DNA of 64,000 nt from Veillonella ratti. Lineage in GTDB: Bacteria > Bacillota > Negativicutes > Veillonellales > Veillonellaceae. The translations under genes and the position numbers were made by a program. The stretch lies in the NCBI RefSeq assembly GCF_003992115.1, contig NZ_RQUX01000002.1, positions 62,001 to 126,000 on the forward strand, written 5' to 3'. Every line of letters starts with the position of its first letter. Position 1 is the stretch's first letter. A model generated the notes under the pieces. That model saw only the letters and a program-made list of their open reading frames with translations. It searched no databases and was not told the origin of the DNA. Below, piece by piece: positions 1 through 7,146 of this stretch.

Positions 1-1
1 G

Positions 2-550
2 CTGGTAAAAAACCTCTTTTTATCCTCCAAACGTATCATGTCACGTAAAGTGGAAGAAGTGATTTTGGCATACCTCATGGAATTGTATTACACCAAAGAC
101 GAAATCTTAACCATGTATCTTAATACTATTTATTACGGCAATAATTATTACGGCATCGAGCAAGCTGCCAAAGGCTATTTTGACACCACCCCGGCTAAAC
201 TCACTTTAGGCCAAGCAGCATTACTGGCCGGCATGCCGCAAGCGCCCTCCTATTATAATCCGGTGACGAATTACAAAGGCGCTAAAGAGCGACAACGCAC
301 GGTTCTTACTTTGATGACGCAGCAAGGTTTAATTACTAACCGCGAAGCGGATAAGGCTTATTATTCCAATTTAAATTTACAGCAAACACCGGCAACAGAT
401 TCAGAAATTATGGAAGCGACATCACCGACTGAATCCGATAGCCATGACGACAATACTTCCGATGAAGCTTCATCGTCCGCCGGCTCTAAATCAAACAAAT
501 CAAGCACTCATCATTCATCTTCATCCACGAAGTTTTCTATTGATGAATAA
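2..550 (+). CDS. Monofunctional peptidoglycan glycosyltransferase (GT51), 5' end outside window
   Basis: This is the C-terminal part of a GT51 transglycosylase, which polymerises lipid II into glycan strands at the outer face of the inner membrane. The frame is open to the window edge and upstream residues read LVKNLFLSSKR, a GT51 motif, so the true start lies outside. Visible motifs are RKVEE, the ILTMYLNTIYYG segment, AAKGYF and LLAGMPQAPSYYNP. After the fold the protein does not run into a penicillin-binding transpeptidase domain. It ends in a tail of about 45 Ser/Asp/Lys/His-rich residues. It is therefore probably monofunctional rather than a class A PBP. A hairpin terminator follows. Confidence 0.85.
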   Translation: MVKNLFLSSKRIMSRKVEEVILAYLMELYYTKDEILTMYLNTIYYGNNYYGIEQAAKGYFDTTPAKLTLGQAALLAGMPQAPSYYNPVTNYKGAKERQRTVLTLMTQQGLITNREADKAYYSNLNLQQTPATDSEIMEATSPTESDSHDDNTSDEASSSAGSKSNKSSTHHSSSSTKFSIDE

Positions 551-605
551 TATCGGTCTGCTTCTACGGGATGCGCTTTAATAGCCGCCAATAAAATCAA
601 CTAAA

Positions 606-660
606 AACCGCCTGTCAGATACACTCTTTACCGAGATGTATCAAACAGGCGGTTATTTTT
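606..660 (+). terminator. Rho-independent terminator after the glycosyltransferase
   Basis: A ten-base perfect stem (AACCGCCTGT at 606-615, ACAGGCGGTT at 645-654) encloses a second small stem and is followed by a T-rich run. It sits 55 bp after the glycosyltransferase stop. Confidence 0.8.
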
Positions 661-675
661 TACCCGTACAAACCA

Positions 676-936
676 TCATTCTTGTGTAATTTGCACTTTA
701 GTACATTTTTTAGAAGCTCGGTCATAAGTATACAAACCCGAGTGAGTGATATGTGCCGCTTGTAACAGCTCTAAAATTCGTTCCAAGTCAGACTGGGCAC
801 ACAGAATACAAAGACCGCACATATTATGCAATGCCGGCGGGGTCGGAATGAGTTGCAATTTAATACCTTCCGCTTGCAACATTTTTTCCGCCTTATAGGC
901 AAAATAATAATTTGTAAATACTATTAAGTTTTCCAT
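676..936 (-). CDS. DUF3343 family protein (putative Se/S carrier-like)
   Basis: A protein of 86 residues in the DUF3343 family, small proteins often found beside selenium-metabolism genes and described as putative Se/S carriers. The N-terminus (MENLIVFTNYYFAYKAEKML) has the family's aromatic pattern, and a cysteine-rich segment HNMCGLCILCAQ lies at about residues 38-49, with three Cys that could carry a chalcogen. It is the last gene of a minus-strand run DUF951-selD-yedF-DUF3343, 33 bp after yedF, with no terminator between. Family assignment is from pattern and context; the biochemical role is unproven. Confidence 0.75.
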   Translation of the reverse strand: MENLIVFTNYYFAYKAEKMLQAEGIKLQLIPTPPALHNMCGLCILCAQSDLERILELLQAAHITHSGLYTYDRASKKCTKVQITQE

Positions 937-969
937 AATCGGCCTTTCTCGTATCGGGGCAATGCCACA

Positions 970-1719
970 CTACAAGGTTACCATCGACTCTGTGAGCATC
1001 GCTTCCGTAATGGCATAAAGATTAGTAATGGAGCCGACAACTACTTTTTCCTTCAGTCCATAAAAATCAAGGCAAATACCGCAAGCAGCAATATCGACGC
1101 CGGCTTCAACCAAGTTGTTCAAGTTTTCAAGATGTGGTGATTCTTCCGTCACCATTTTTACACCGCTGTTAATAAAATAGATTTTAGACGGTTTTACATC
1201 AGATTCAGCCAGGCAGAACATAAATGTTTTCATCAAAGTGCGGCCTAATTCTTCATTACCTTCACCTAAGTAATCTTTGGTAATTAAAAGGACTTTGCCA
1301 CCAAAGTTTTGCGATGAAGCAGATGCTGCCGGACTCTTTGGAGCCTCCGAAACGACCTCTGTGATTGAAGACTGAGATGCTGAAGCTTCAGGGGCCACTG
1401 CGGCAACTTGTGTACCGGCCGGAACCATAGTTAAATAATGTGTTTTCCCATCAGTCGCTACGGTTACTTCACACTGTCTGGACTTACCAAACTTAGTCAC
1501 ATTATCACGACTGACCTCATTATCTACAAGGGTTGTAATAACTGCTCCCTGGTGTTCTTCCATAGCTTTCTTCGTCGCAATCACCGGCATCGGGCATAAA
1601 GAACCGCGCATATCAACGACTACACTGCCCTTTACAAGCCACTCTTTTTTCACATCGTTCGGTACTTCCGTCATAGAGCGTAAATCAGCTCCATAGACCG
1701 CCTTAACTTCATCGGACAT
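970..1719 (-). CDS. yedF: YedF-type selenium metabolism protein (TusA-like + DsrE-like domains)
   Basis: A 249-residue protein. The N-terminal part is a TusA/SirA-like domain with the CPxP motif (RGSLCPMPVIATKKAM, about residues 38-53). A Ser/Ala/Pro-rich linker follows, then a DsrE-like domain (KVLLITKDYLGEGNEELGRT and the conserved ACGICLDFYG region). This is the architecture of the YedF family found with selD in selenium-using bacteria, where it is thought to handle reactive selenium. I chose the ATG at 1719, about 12 bases after GGAG; a TTG at 1728 has too short a spacing. The gene overlaps the selD end by 11 bases, so translation is probably coupled. Confidence 0.85.
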   Translation of the reverse strand: MSDEVKAVYGADLRSMTEVPNDVKKEWLVKGSVVVDMRGSLCPMPVIATKKAMEEHQGAVITTLVDNEVSRDNVTKFGKSRQCEVTVATDGKTHYLTMVPAGTQVAAVAPEASASQSSITEVVSEAPKSPAASASSQNFGGKVLLITKDYLGEGNEELGRTLMKTFMFCLAESDVKPSKIYFINSGVKMVTEESPHLENLNNLVEAGVDIAACGICLDFYGLKEKVVVGSITNLYAITEAMLTESMVTL

Positions 1720-2737
1720 AAACGTCAAAATCTCCTCTCGCTACCACCTTGCCAATCTGTTTAGCCGCGTAAACACCGGCCTGATGCAAGGATTTAACCA
1801 ATTCTTCCGCCTCTGACAGGGGCACAGCCAATAACAAGCCACCTGACGTTTGCGGATCAAAACAAATGTCACTCCACACAGATTCCAATTCATCTAAACC
1901 GGACACAGCCGTAATCGCTTTGCGATTGCCGTAGGTAGCCGCCGGCACCAGGCCCATCTCGGCCGCTTCGACTACATGGGGAAACAGCGGCAAAGCTGCC
2001 GTATCAATTTCCAACGATACATCGCTGCCACTTGCCATTTCAGAGCCATGCCCCATCAAACTAAAGCCTGTAATATCCGTACAGGCATGAACCGTAAAGT
2101 TTTTAGCCACTTCACAGGCCAGTTTGTTTAGCATACTCATGCTCGCCACGGCCGCCTGAGTTCCTTCAGGAAAGAGATCTCCTTTTAAGGCCGTACTCAT
2201 AATACCCGTACCTAACGCCTTTGTTAGAACCAGCGCATCGCCCACTCGGGCGCCGCGATTCCGCCAAACCTTATTGGGCTGTACCTGACCGGTCACGGCG
2301 AGTCCAAAGATGGGCGTTTCATTTTCTATACTGTGCCCGCCCAATACAACTACACCGGCTTCTTCAAGCGTTGCCATGGCTCCCTTTAACACATCCGTTA
2401 AGGCGCCTGCTTCCACAAGGGGCACCGGAAACCCTACAATGTTCAAAGCCGTCAAAGGACGTCCACCCATAGCATAAACATCACTCAAACTATTGGCTGC
2501 TGCAATGCGCCCAAATGTATACGGATCGTCCACGACGGGTGTGAAAAAATCAACCGTCTGCACTAAACCAATCTCTTCGTTTAGCACATATACCCCCGCA
2601 TCTTCAGCGCCGCCCATAGCCGTCAAAACATGGTCATTCGTAGGGAATTGAACCGATTTGAGCACAGCATCTAATATATGAGGCCCTATTTTACAAGCGC
2701 AACCGCCCTTGGCGGCATACGGTGTTAACTTAATCAA
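1709..2737 (-). CDS. selD: Selenide, water dikinase (selenophosphate synthetase)
   Basis: A 342-residue SelD. It makes selenophosphate from selenide and ATP, the selenium donor for selenocysteine, 2-selenouridine tRNA and Se-containing molybdenum hydroxylases. The N-terminal catalytic loop reads KGGCACKIGP; the nucleophile position is an ordinary Cys (TGC), not an in-frame TGA. Other family blocks are TVDFFTPVVDDPYTFGRIAA and the FDPQTSGGLL segment near residue 295. The start is a TTG at 2737 with AGGAGG eight bases upstream, overlapping the DUF951 stop by eight bases. No SelA, SelB or selC is in view, so which selenium product it serves cannot be told here. Confidence 0.95.
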   Translation of the reverse strand: MIKLTPYAAKGGCACKIGPHILDAVLKSVQFPTNDHVLTAMGGAEDAGVYVLNEEIGLVQTVDFFTPVVDDPYTFGRIAAANSLSDVYAMGGRPLTALNIVGFPVPLVEAGALTDVLKGAMATLEEAGVVVLGGHSIENETPIFGLAVTGQVQPNKVWRNRGARVGDALVLTKALGTGIMSTALKGDLFPEGTQAAVASMSMLNKLACEVAKNFTVHACTDITGFSLMGHGSEMASGSDVSLEIDTAALPLFPHVVEAAEMGLVPAATYGNRKAITAVSGLDELESVWSDICFDPQTSGGLLLAVPLSEAEELVKSLHQAGVYAAKQIGKVVARGDFDVYVR

Positions 2738-3041
2738 CCGTATCGCCTCCTGCCGTATTAGCCGGTGCGCTTATATTCACATCCGTTTGTGCCGCCACTT
2801 TTGCCTGAGAGGCCGCTTCTTTTTTAGCGGCCTCGGCCGCCTCCGCTTCAGCTGAACGAATCACAATCTTTTTAACCGCTTTTTCAAATTTAGGGCGCGA
2901 TAACATCACTTGATGACCACAACCGCGACAAACAATCGTAAAATCTGTACCAATACGCTTAACTTCCCACTCCGCGCTTCCACAAGGATGGGACTTTTTC
3001 ATTTTTACCACATCGCCCACATAATATCGTACAAATGCCAT
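2730..3041 (-). CDS. DUF951 family protein with Ala/Glu/Lys-rich C-terminal extension
   Basis: A 103-residue protein. The first 65 residues match DUF951, a small zinc-ribbon-like family of Firmicutes (VGDVVKMKKSHPCGS, then a CRGCGH knuckle and MLSRPKFEK). DUF951 proteins are usually about 65-70 residues. Here a further 35 or so residues rich in Ala, Glu and Lys follow, probably disordered or helical. Function is unknown. It is the first gene of the selenium operon; its tail overlaps the TTG start of selD. RBS AAGAAGGGAGA precedes the ATG. Confidence 0.8.
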   Translation of the reverse strand: MAFVRYYVGDVVKMKKSHPCGSAEWEVKRIGTDFTIVCRGCGHQVMLSRPKFEKAVKKIVIRSAEAEAAEAAKKEAASQAKVAAQTDVNISAPANTAGGDTVD

Positions 3042-3463
3042 TGCATGTCTCCCTTCTTCGATTTACAATCAACCAATTCAAATTATGTCAGATAACAGTA
3101 CGGACGCTTACTAATTCTATCCTAATATATTTATTATATACCATTTAGAGTTCCATGCCGAATACATTATATGCAAAATAAAGTAGTATTTTGCTAAAAA
3201 AATACTATCAAACGAAACGAATCTGTTATATTTACAATTTCAAAGGGGCCTCGGCTGCCACCCCAATTCGATTAAATTTTTAATTCCTATTAAAATGTAG
3301 GAATTCTCATTTTGCAAACTTGAATCGCTGACATTCATTCTCAATTGTGTTTTTAGGGCTATAATGCTGTTTCCAAAGTGCCAATGCTCCAAAAAGTCAG
3401 TAAATATGCGTATTGATAAGCTTTATCAAATAAAACTTTTTTAAATTTTTCAAACTTTTAGGC
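3042..3463. other. AT-rich intergenic region between divergent DUF951 and rubrerythrin
   Basis: No gene is visible. It holds short inverted repeats, for example TAGTATTTT/AAAATACTA near 3187-3210 and AATTCCTA/TAGGAATT near 3281-3304. TATAAT-like hexamers on the minus strand near 3135 and 3170 could serve the selenium operon, but neither has a good -35 element. Confidence 0.4.
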
Positions 3464-3492
3464 TTGATTTTCTCAATTTCATGGGCTATAAT
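3464..3492 (+). promoter_or_regulatory. Sigma-70 promoter of rubrerythrin
   Basis: TTGATT (3464-3469), a 17-base spacer and TATAAT (3487-3492). The spacing is ideal and the -10 is perfect. It lies about 140 bp upstream of the rubrerythrin start, giving a long 5' leader. Confidence 0.75.
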
Positions 3493-3497
3493 GTAAT

Positions 3498-3512
3498 CAA
3501 CAATGATTATTC
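3498..3512 (+). promoter_or_regulatory. Candidate PerR/Fur-type box downstream of the rubrerythrin -10
   Basis: CAACAATGATTATTC matches 9 of the 14 defined positions of the PerR consensus TTATAATNATTATAA and shares the AATGATTAT core with the better box in front of dps (61279-61293). It begins five bases after the -10, a position that suits repression. The assignment is a motif match only. Confidence 0.45.
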
Positions 3513-3631
3513 ATTAGTTTGAATTGTTGTGAAATAAAAGTTTATTTCTAAGCTATTTTAATTCTTTACTTTATTTCGTAAGTACATTATGAATTGTGTC
3601 AAAGTTGTCACAACAAAAAGGAGAGATTAAT

Positions 3632-4180
3632 ATGTCAGAATTAAAAGGTACAAAAACTGAACAAAACTTACAGGCCGCTTTTGCCGGTGAATCTCAAGCT
3701 AACCGTAAATATACATACTACGCTTCTGCAGCACGTAAAGCCGGTTTAAACAAAATTGCTGACTTCTTTGAAGAAACAGCTGTAAACGAAAGTGCTCATG
3801 CTAAAGTTTGGTTCAAATTATTACATGGTGGCGACGTTAGTGCTGATACTGCAGTAAACTTAAAAGACGCTGCAGCCGGCGAAAACTACGAACACACTGA
3901 AATGTACCCTGAATTTGCTAAAGTAGCAAAAGAAGAAGGCTTTGCTAAAATTGCATACCTTTTCGAACAAGTTGGTAAAATCGAAGCTCGTCATGAAGAA
4001 CGTTATCTTGATCTTTTAAGCTATGTAAATGGCGGTAAAGTATTCAAACGCGAAGAACCGGTTGCTTGGATTTGTGCTAACTGCGGTTACATCCATGTTG
4101 GTACTGAAGCTCCTCAGATTTGCCCTGTATGTGCTCATCCACAGGCTTTCTTCTCCCAACACAGCGAAACTCTTTTATAA
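3632..4180 (+). CDS. rbr: Rubrerythrin
   Basis: A 182-residue rubrerythrin, a di-iron peroxidase that reduces H2O2 in the cytoplasm of anaerobes. The N-terminal four-helix diiron domain carries AFAGESQANRKYTYYA, NESAHAKVWF and KIEARHEERY, which include the Glu/His ligands. The C-terminal rubredoxin-like iron site has two CxxC knuckles (ICANCGYIHVG and ICPVCAHP). I start at the ATG at 3632, ten bases after AAAGGAGAG; an in-frame ATG at 3596 has no ribosome-binding site. Strong promoter and PerR-like box upstream; a long hairpin-rich 3' region follows before the terminator at 4482. Rubredoxin at 29460 could be its electron donor. Confidence 0.97.
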   Translation: MSELKGTKTEQNLQAAFAGESQANRKYTYYASAARKAGLNKIADFFEETAVNESAHAKVWFKLLHGGDVSADTAVNLKDAAAGENYEHTEMYPEFAKVAKEEGFAKIAYLFEQVGKIEARHEERYLDLLSYVNGGKVFKREEPVAWICANCGYIHVGTEAPQICPVCAHPQAFFSQHSETLL

Positions 4181-4205
4181 TTTAAAGTAAGTAACAATTT
4201 TTGTA

Positions 4206-4516
4206 TATACTCAAGTGAGCAACTTATAACCTATATTAAACAAGTGTTATTTAACCATCGACGAGTGTCATTTATTGCATACAACAAGTGTTGTCTCTTA
4301 TTATCATCAAGTGATGAACCGATATAGAAGATAGAACTCCTAAAAAATTATGTATGCTAACTAATGATTTAGTTGCAGTATACGGGAAATAAGTATTTCC
4401 TCTCACTATGTATGAAAAGTTCACATGTTGTTAGCGCCAAGTGGCGTAACATACTATAGAAACCAAGTGGTTTCACCCAAAAGAAAAGGGTCCCTTTCGG
4501 GGCTCTTTTCTTTTTT
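4206..4516 (+). ncRNA. Candidate structured RNA: array of mini-hairpins with AAGT/GAGT loops in the rubrerythrin 3' region
   Basis: Between the rubrerythrin stop and its terminator lie eight short perfect stems that nearly all display the same tetraloop. Loops are AAGT at 4213, 4242, 4286, 4309, 4391, 4439 and 4465, and GAGT at 4263. The stems differ in sequence: CTC/GAG, AAC/GTT, GAC/GTC, ACAAC/GTTGT, TCATC/GATGA, GGAAAT/ATTTCC, CGCC/GGCG (extended by TGTTA/TAACA), GAAACC/GGTTTC. A ninth hairpin (4359-4374) has a TGAT loop. Different stems with a constant loop mean selection on RNA structure and on the loop. It is probably cotranscribed with rubrerythrin. A TATACT at 4206 could be the -10 of a separate promoter, but its -35 is poor. 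I do not recognise a known family. Confidence 0.5.
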
Positions 4517-4517
4517 A
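4482..4517 (+). terminator. Terminator ending the rubrerythrin transcript
   Basis: AGAAAAG (4482-4488) pairs with CTTTTCT (4505-4511) around a GC-rich inner stem with a TTTC loop, followed by a T run. It is the last hairpin of the array and lies about 300 bases past the coding stop. Confidence 0.85.
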
Positions 4518-4566
4518 CTGCAAACAACCGATACATCCACGAAATAAGATCGATACAATCACACAC

Positions 4567-4594
4567 AAAAGAGCGGCGTCATACGACGCCGCTC
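4567..4594 (-). terminator. Terminator of the mod operon
   Basis: A perfect ten-base stem GAGCGGCGTC/GACGCCGCTC with an ATAC loop, followed on the minus strand by TTTT. It lies just past the modC stop. Confidence 0.85.
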
Positions 4595-4610
4595 TCAAAA
4601 TCATATATAG

Positions 4611-5234
4611 TTATGTGTGCAATAGGCCGTCTTTAAATTGCCAACGACTATCGCCGACCGCACTTGCTTCCGCTTCATTATGAGTAACCCACAAACAAGG
4701 GATACGCCATTCCTTGATGATTTTCACAATATCATCCTGCACCTGTTCGCGCAATGTCCAATCTAAGGCTGATAAGGGCTCGTCTAAGAGCAAAATACAC
4801 GGTTTAGCATATAAAGCCCGCCCCAGAGCTACCCGTTGCTGTTCACCGCCGGATAGATTACCGGCCTTCGTATTCGTATATTGTTCCAGATGCAGTCGCT
4901 CCAAAATACGATCGAGCAGTTCTTTATCGCCCCGTTTGCTATAGGTAATATTATGAACCACATTCATATGGGGAAACACGATATTCCCCTGCGGCATATA
5001 CCCCACTTCACGGCGTTGCGGTTTTACAAATATATTTTTCTCCTTATGAAACCAATACGCTCCATCATGACTAATGAACCCCGCTTTGGGTTTAATTAGT
5101 CCGGCCAAGCTTTTTAGCAAAGTAGACTTCCCGTTCCCAGAAGCCCCGGTGAGCGCAGTAATACCTTCGCTCAATATGCCTTTACCTTGCACCAGAATAG
5201 TAGGGCGCTGTACTTTAATATCAAATTCTATCAT
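4611..5234 (-). CDS. modC: Molybdate ABC transporter ATP-binding protein
   Basis: A 207-residue ABC ATPase that drives molybdate import. It has a Walker A variant GASGNGKST (about residue 30), the Q-loop at YMPQGN, the signature LSGGEQQRVALGRAL and Walker B ILLLDEPLSALD followed by the H-loop WVTHN. It is much shorter than E. coli ModC (about 350) and lacks the C-terminal MOP molybdate-sensing domain. The start is the ATG at 5234, with AAAGG upstream; longer in-frame starts would run into modB. It begins eight bases after the modB stop. Tungstate specificity cannot be excluded. Confidence 0.9.
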   Translation of the reverse strand: MIEFDIKVQRPTILVQGKGILSEGITALTGASGNGKSTLLKSLAGLIKPKAGFISHDGAYWFHKEKNIFVKPQRREVGYMPQGNIVFPHMNVVHNITYSKRGDKELLDRILERLHLEQYTNTKAGNLSGGEQQRVALGRALYAKPCILLLDEPLSALDWTLREQVQDDIVKIIKEWRIPCLWVTHNEAEASAVGDSRWQFKDGLLHT

Positions 5235-5241
5235 ACTGCGC

Positions 5242-5910
5242 CTACCTTTCTTCACGGTGCTGGAACAAAGAACCTTTAGTAATAAAGTGAACCGTCCACA
5301 ATAAACCCAACGTGAGGGCGCATATATAAAGGACCAAGCTAAACGCCCCTTCATAATCGCCGAATTCGACCAAGGAGTAAATAGCCAGCGGCATGGTTCG
5401 GGTAACACCCGGAATATTGCCGGCAATCAGAATGGTCGCACCAAATTCGCCCAAAGCACGACTAAAAGCTAAGATACTCCCTGTCAAAATACCTTTCCAC
5501 GCGAGCGGTATAGATATGGTAAAGAATATACGAAGTTCTGAAGCCCCTAAGGTGCGGGCTACATCCTCAACTGCAGGATCAATGGACCCCAAAGCAGAAC
5601 GCACCGTCTGATAAAACAAAGGAAACCCGATAATCGAAGAAGCGAGTACCGCCCCCGCTTTGGCAAAAACGACTTGCCAGCCGTTAGCATCGAGCCATGC
5701 CCCCAAACTATTGCCCGGTGTAAATATAACAAGTAACATAAAGCCAACTACTACCGGTGGCAATACAAGCGGCAAGGTAACAATGGAATCAATCAATGCC
5801 TTACCGGGGAACGAATACCGTTTTAATATATAACAAAGCAACAAGCCTACTACCATTATATTAAACAATGCTATGCAAGCTACTTCCAATGACAGCCATA
5901 ATGGAGTCAT
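5242..5910 (-). CDS. modB: Molybdate ABC transporter permease
   Basis: A 222-residue integral membrane permease with about five or six hydrophobic segments. The cytoplasmic coupling loop is FSRALGEFGATILIAGN, the EAA-type motif typical of ModB. PLVLPPVVVGFMLL in the first third is also typical of the family. I start at the ATG at 5910, ten bases after AAAGG; a TTG at 5919 is the other option. It is the middle gene of modABC, about 100 bp after modA and eight bases before modC. Confidence 0.93.
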   Translation of the reverse strand: MTPLWLSLEVACIALFNIMVVGLLLCYILKRYSFPGKALIDSIVTLPLVLPPVVVGFMLLVIFTPGNSLGAWLDANGWQVVFAKAGAVLASSIIGFPLFYQTVRSALGSIDPAVEDVARTLGASELRIFFTISIPLAWKGILTGSILAFSRALGEFGATILIAGNIPGVTRTMPLAIYSLVEFGDYEGAFSLVLYICALTLGLLWTVHFITKGSLFQHREER

Positions 5911-6012
5911 ACGCCACAACCTTTCAAACGAACTCTATAATCTACAATAGGCGGTTCAGCACCTGAACCGCCTATGCGTCCTTATATACTCTGTCGATGA
6001 CCGTGCGTCATT

Positions 6013-6816
6013 TTATTTTGCGCTATTAGCTACACTGGTGAAGCCGTATTTTTGTAATATCTGCTGCGCTTCATTGCTGGTTAAATACTCATAAAATTGC
6101 TCAGCCAATTCATTGTCATATTTCGTTACAATGCCGATTGGATAACGAATCGCATCATGACTGTCACTAGGAGCAACCGCTGCCACCTCTACGCGATTTT
6201 GCAAGTCCATAGCATCGGTTTTATATACAAAACCGGCATCAGCGGACCCTTCGGCTACATAAGCGCCAACCGCTTTAACATCTTTAGCGTAAACGATTTT
6301 GCTTTCTACCTGATTCCAAAGGTTTAATTTGGTCAATGTCTGTTTAGCATATTTACCGGCCGGTACAGTTTCAACGGTGCCGATTGCTAAACGGTTAACG
6401 GTAGGTAATTGTTCGATAGTAATTTTTGGCTTATCTTTAGGTACGATTAATACCAAGGAGTTTTCTACCAATGGTTTTACCTTCGTCACTAAATTCTTTT
6501 CTTTTAACTGCGCCATATTTTTTTCGTCAGCAGAAATAAAAATGCTGGCCGGTGCACCACTTTCAATCTGTTGGCGCAATGTTCCGGAACCACCGAAATT
6601 AAGTGTAATCTGAGTAGGATCTAAATGACGAGATTTCACAAAATTATCTTTCAATTCATTAGCGGCAGCTTGTAAACTGGCCGCTGCCGATACAGTAATT
6701 GTTTGAGACTTAGTAGCTTGCGCATCTTTTTTATCGGTATCAGTTCCACCGCAACCGGCTACAACCAATGCCATCGCACTCATAGCAATCAACAATAACT
6801 TTTTGTACCCTTTCAT
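6013..6816 (-). CDS. modA: Molybdate ABC transporter substrate-binding lipoprotein
   Basis: A 267-residue periplasmic binding protein that captures molybdate for ModBC. It begins with a lipoprotein signal (KLLLIAMSAMALVVAGC; lipobox LVVAGC with the lipidated Cys near residue 22). ModA signatures follow: ITVSAAASLQAA, NFGGSGTLRQQIESGAP and ISADEKNM. The start is the ATG at 6816 behind AAGGAGG; upstream in-frame ATGs would put a charged stretch before the signal peptide. It heads modABC. The Mo supply fits the molybdopterin nitrate reductase at 45-49 kb. Confidence 0.95.
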   Translation of the reverse strand: MKGYKKLLLIAMSAMALVVAGCGGTDTDKKDAQATKSQTITVSAAASLQAAANELKDNFVKSRHLDPTQITLNFGGSGTLRQQIESGAPASIFISADEKNMAQLKEKNLVTKVKPLVENSLVLIVPKDKPKITIEQLPTVNRLAIGTVETVPAGKYAKQTLTKLNLWNQVESKIVYAKDVKAVGAYVAEGSADAGFVYKTDAMDLQNRVEVAAVAPSDSHDAIRYPIGIVTKYDNELAEQFYEYLTSNEAQQILQKYGFTSVANSAK

Positions 6817-6896
6817 GTACATTGCCTCCTTCGCCTCCATCATGTGGCTTTTAATACTACGTTTACACTTCAAATTACAGAGTATATATTTGCCGG

Positions 6897-6916
6897 ATAA
6901 TCACATAAGTGATTAT
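6897..6916. promoter_or_regulatory. Palindromic operator candidate upstream of modA
   Basis: A perfect eight-base inverted repeat, ATAATCAC-ATAA-GTGATTAT, lies between a minus-strand TATAAT (about 6930) and the modA start, a position for a repressor. It does not resemble the E. coli ModE box, so the cognate regulator is unknown. Confidence 0.4.
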
Positions 6917-7071
6917 TTGTAAACCTATTATAGTCTTATTATGACATAAATATAAATAAAATCAAAGGTTTTAATTCCCTATTTTTTAGCGGTATTTAAC
7001 ATAAGGAGTTAATCACATTATTATATAGCCAACAAAAATCAAACTCACTCATCAATTTACTAGTAAAACCG

Positions 7072-7095
7072 CGACCTTTTAAAGGTTGTTTTTTT
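7072..7095 (+). terminator. Weak hairpin with T run upstream of the AEC carrier gene
   Basis: CGACC/GGTTG around a TTTTAAA loop is followed by seven T. There is no plus-strand gene just upstream, so it may be a leader attenuator or chance. Confidence 0.3.
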
Positions 7096-7146
7096 ATACT
7101 CAATTGGGTATAGTATAGATAGATTACACCAAAGGAGGGTATCACC

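Noticed and set aside
2680-2720. Selenocysteine in the SelD active site
   Set aside because: The position is encoded by TGC, an ordinary cysteine, with no in-frame TGA.
4206-4516. CsrB/RsmY-type CsrA-binding RNA
   Set aside because: The repeated loop is AAGT, not GGA, so the CsrA motif is absent.
4369-4566. 65-residue minus-strand open frame downstream of rubrerythrin
   Set aside because: It runs antisense through the hairpin array and terminator, has no ribosome site and an odd composition.
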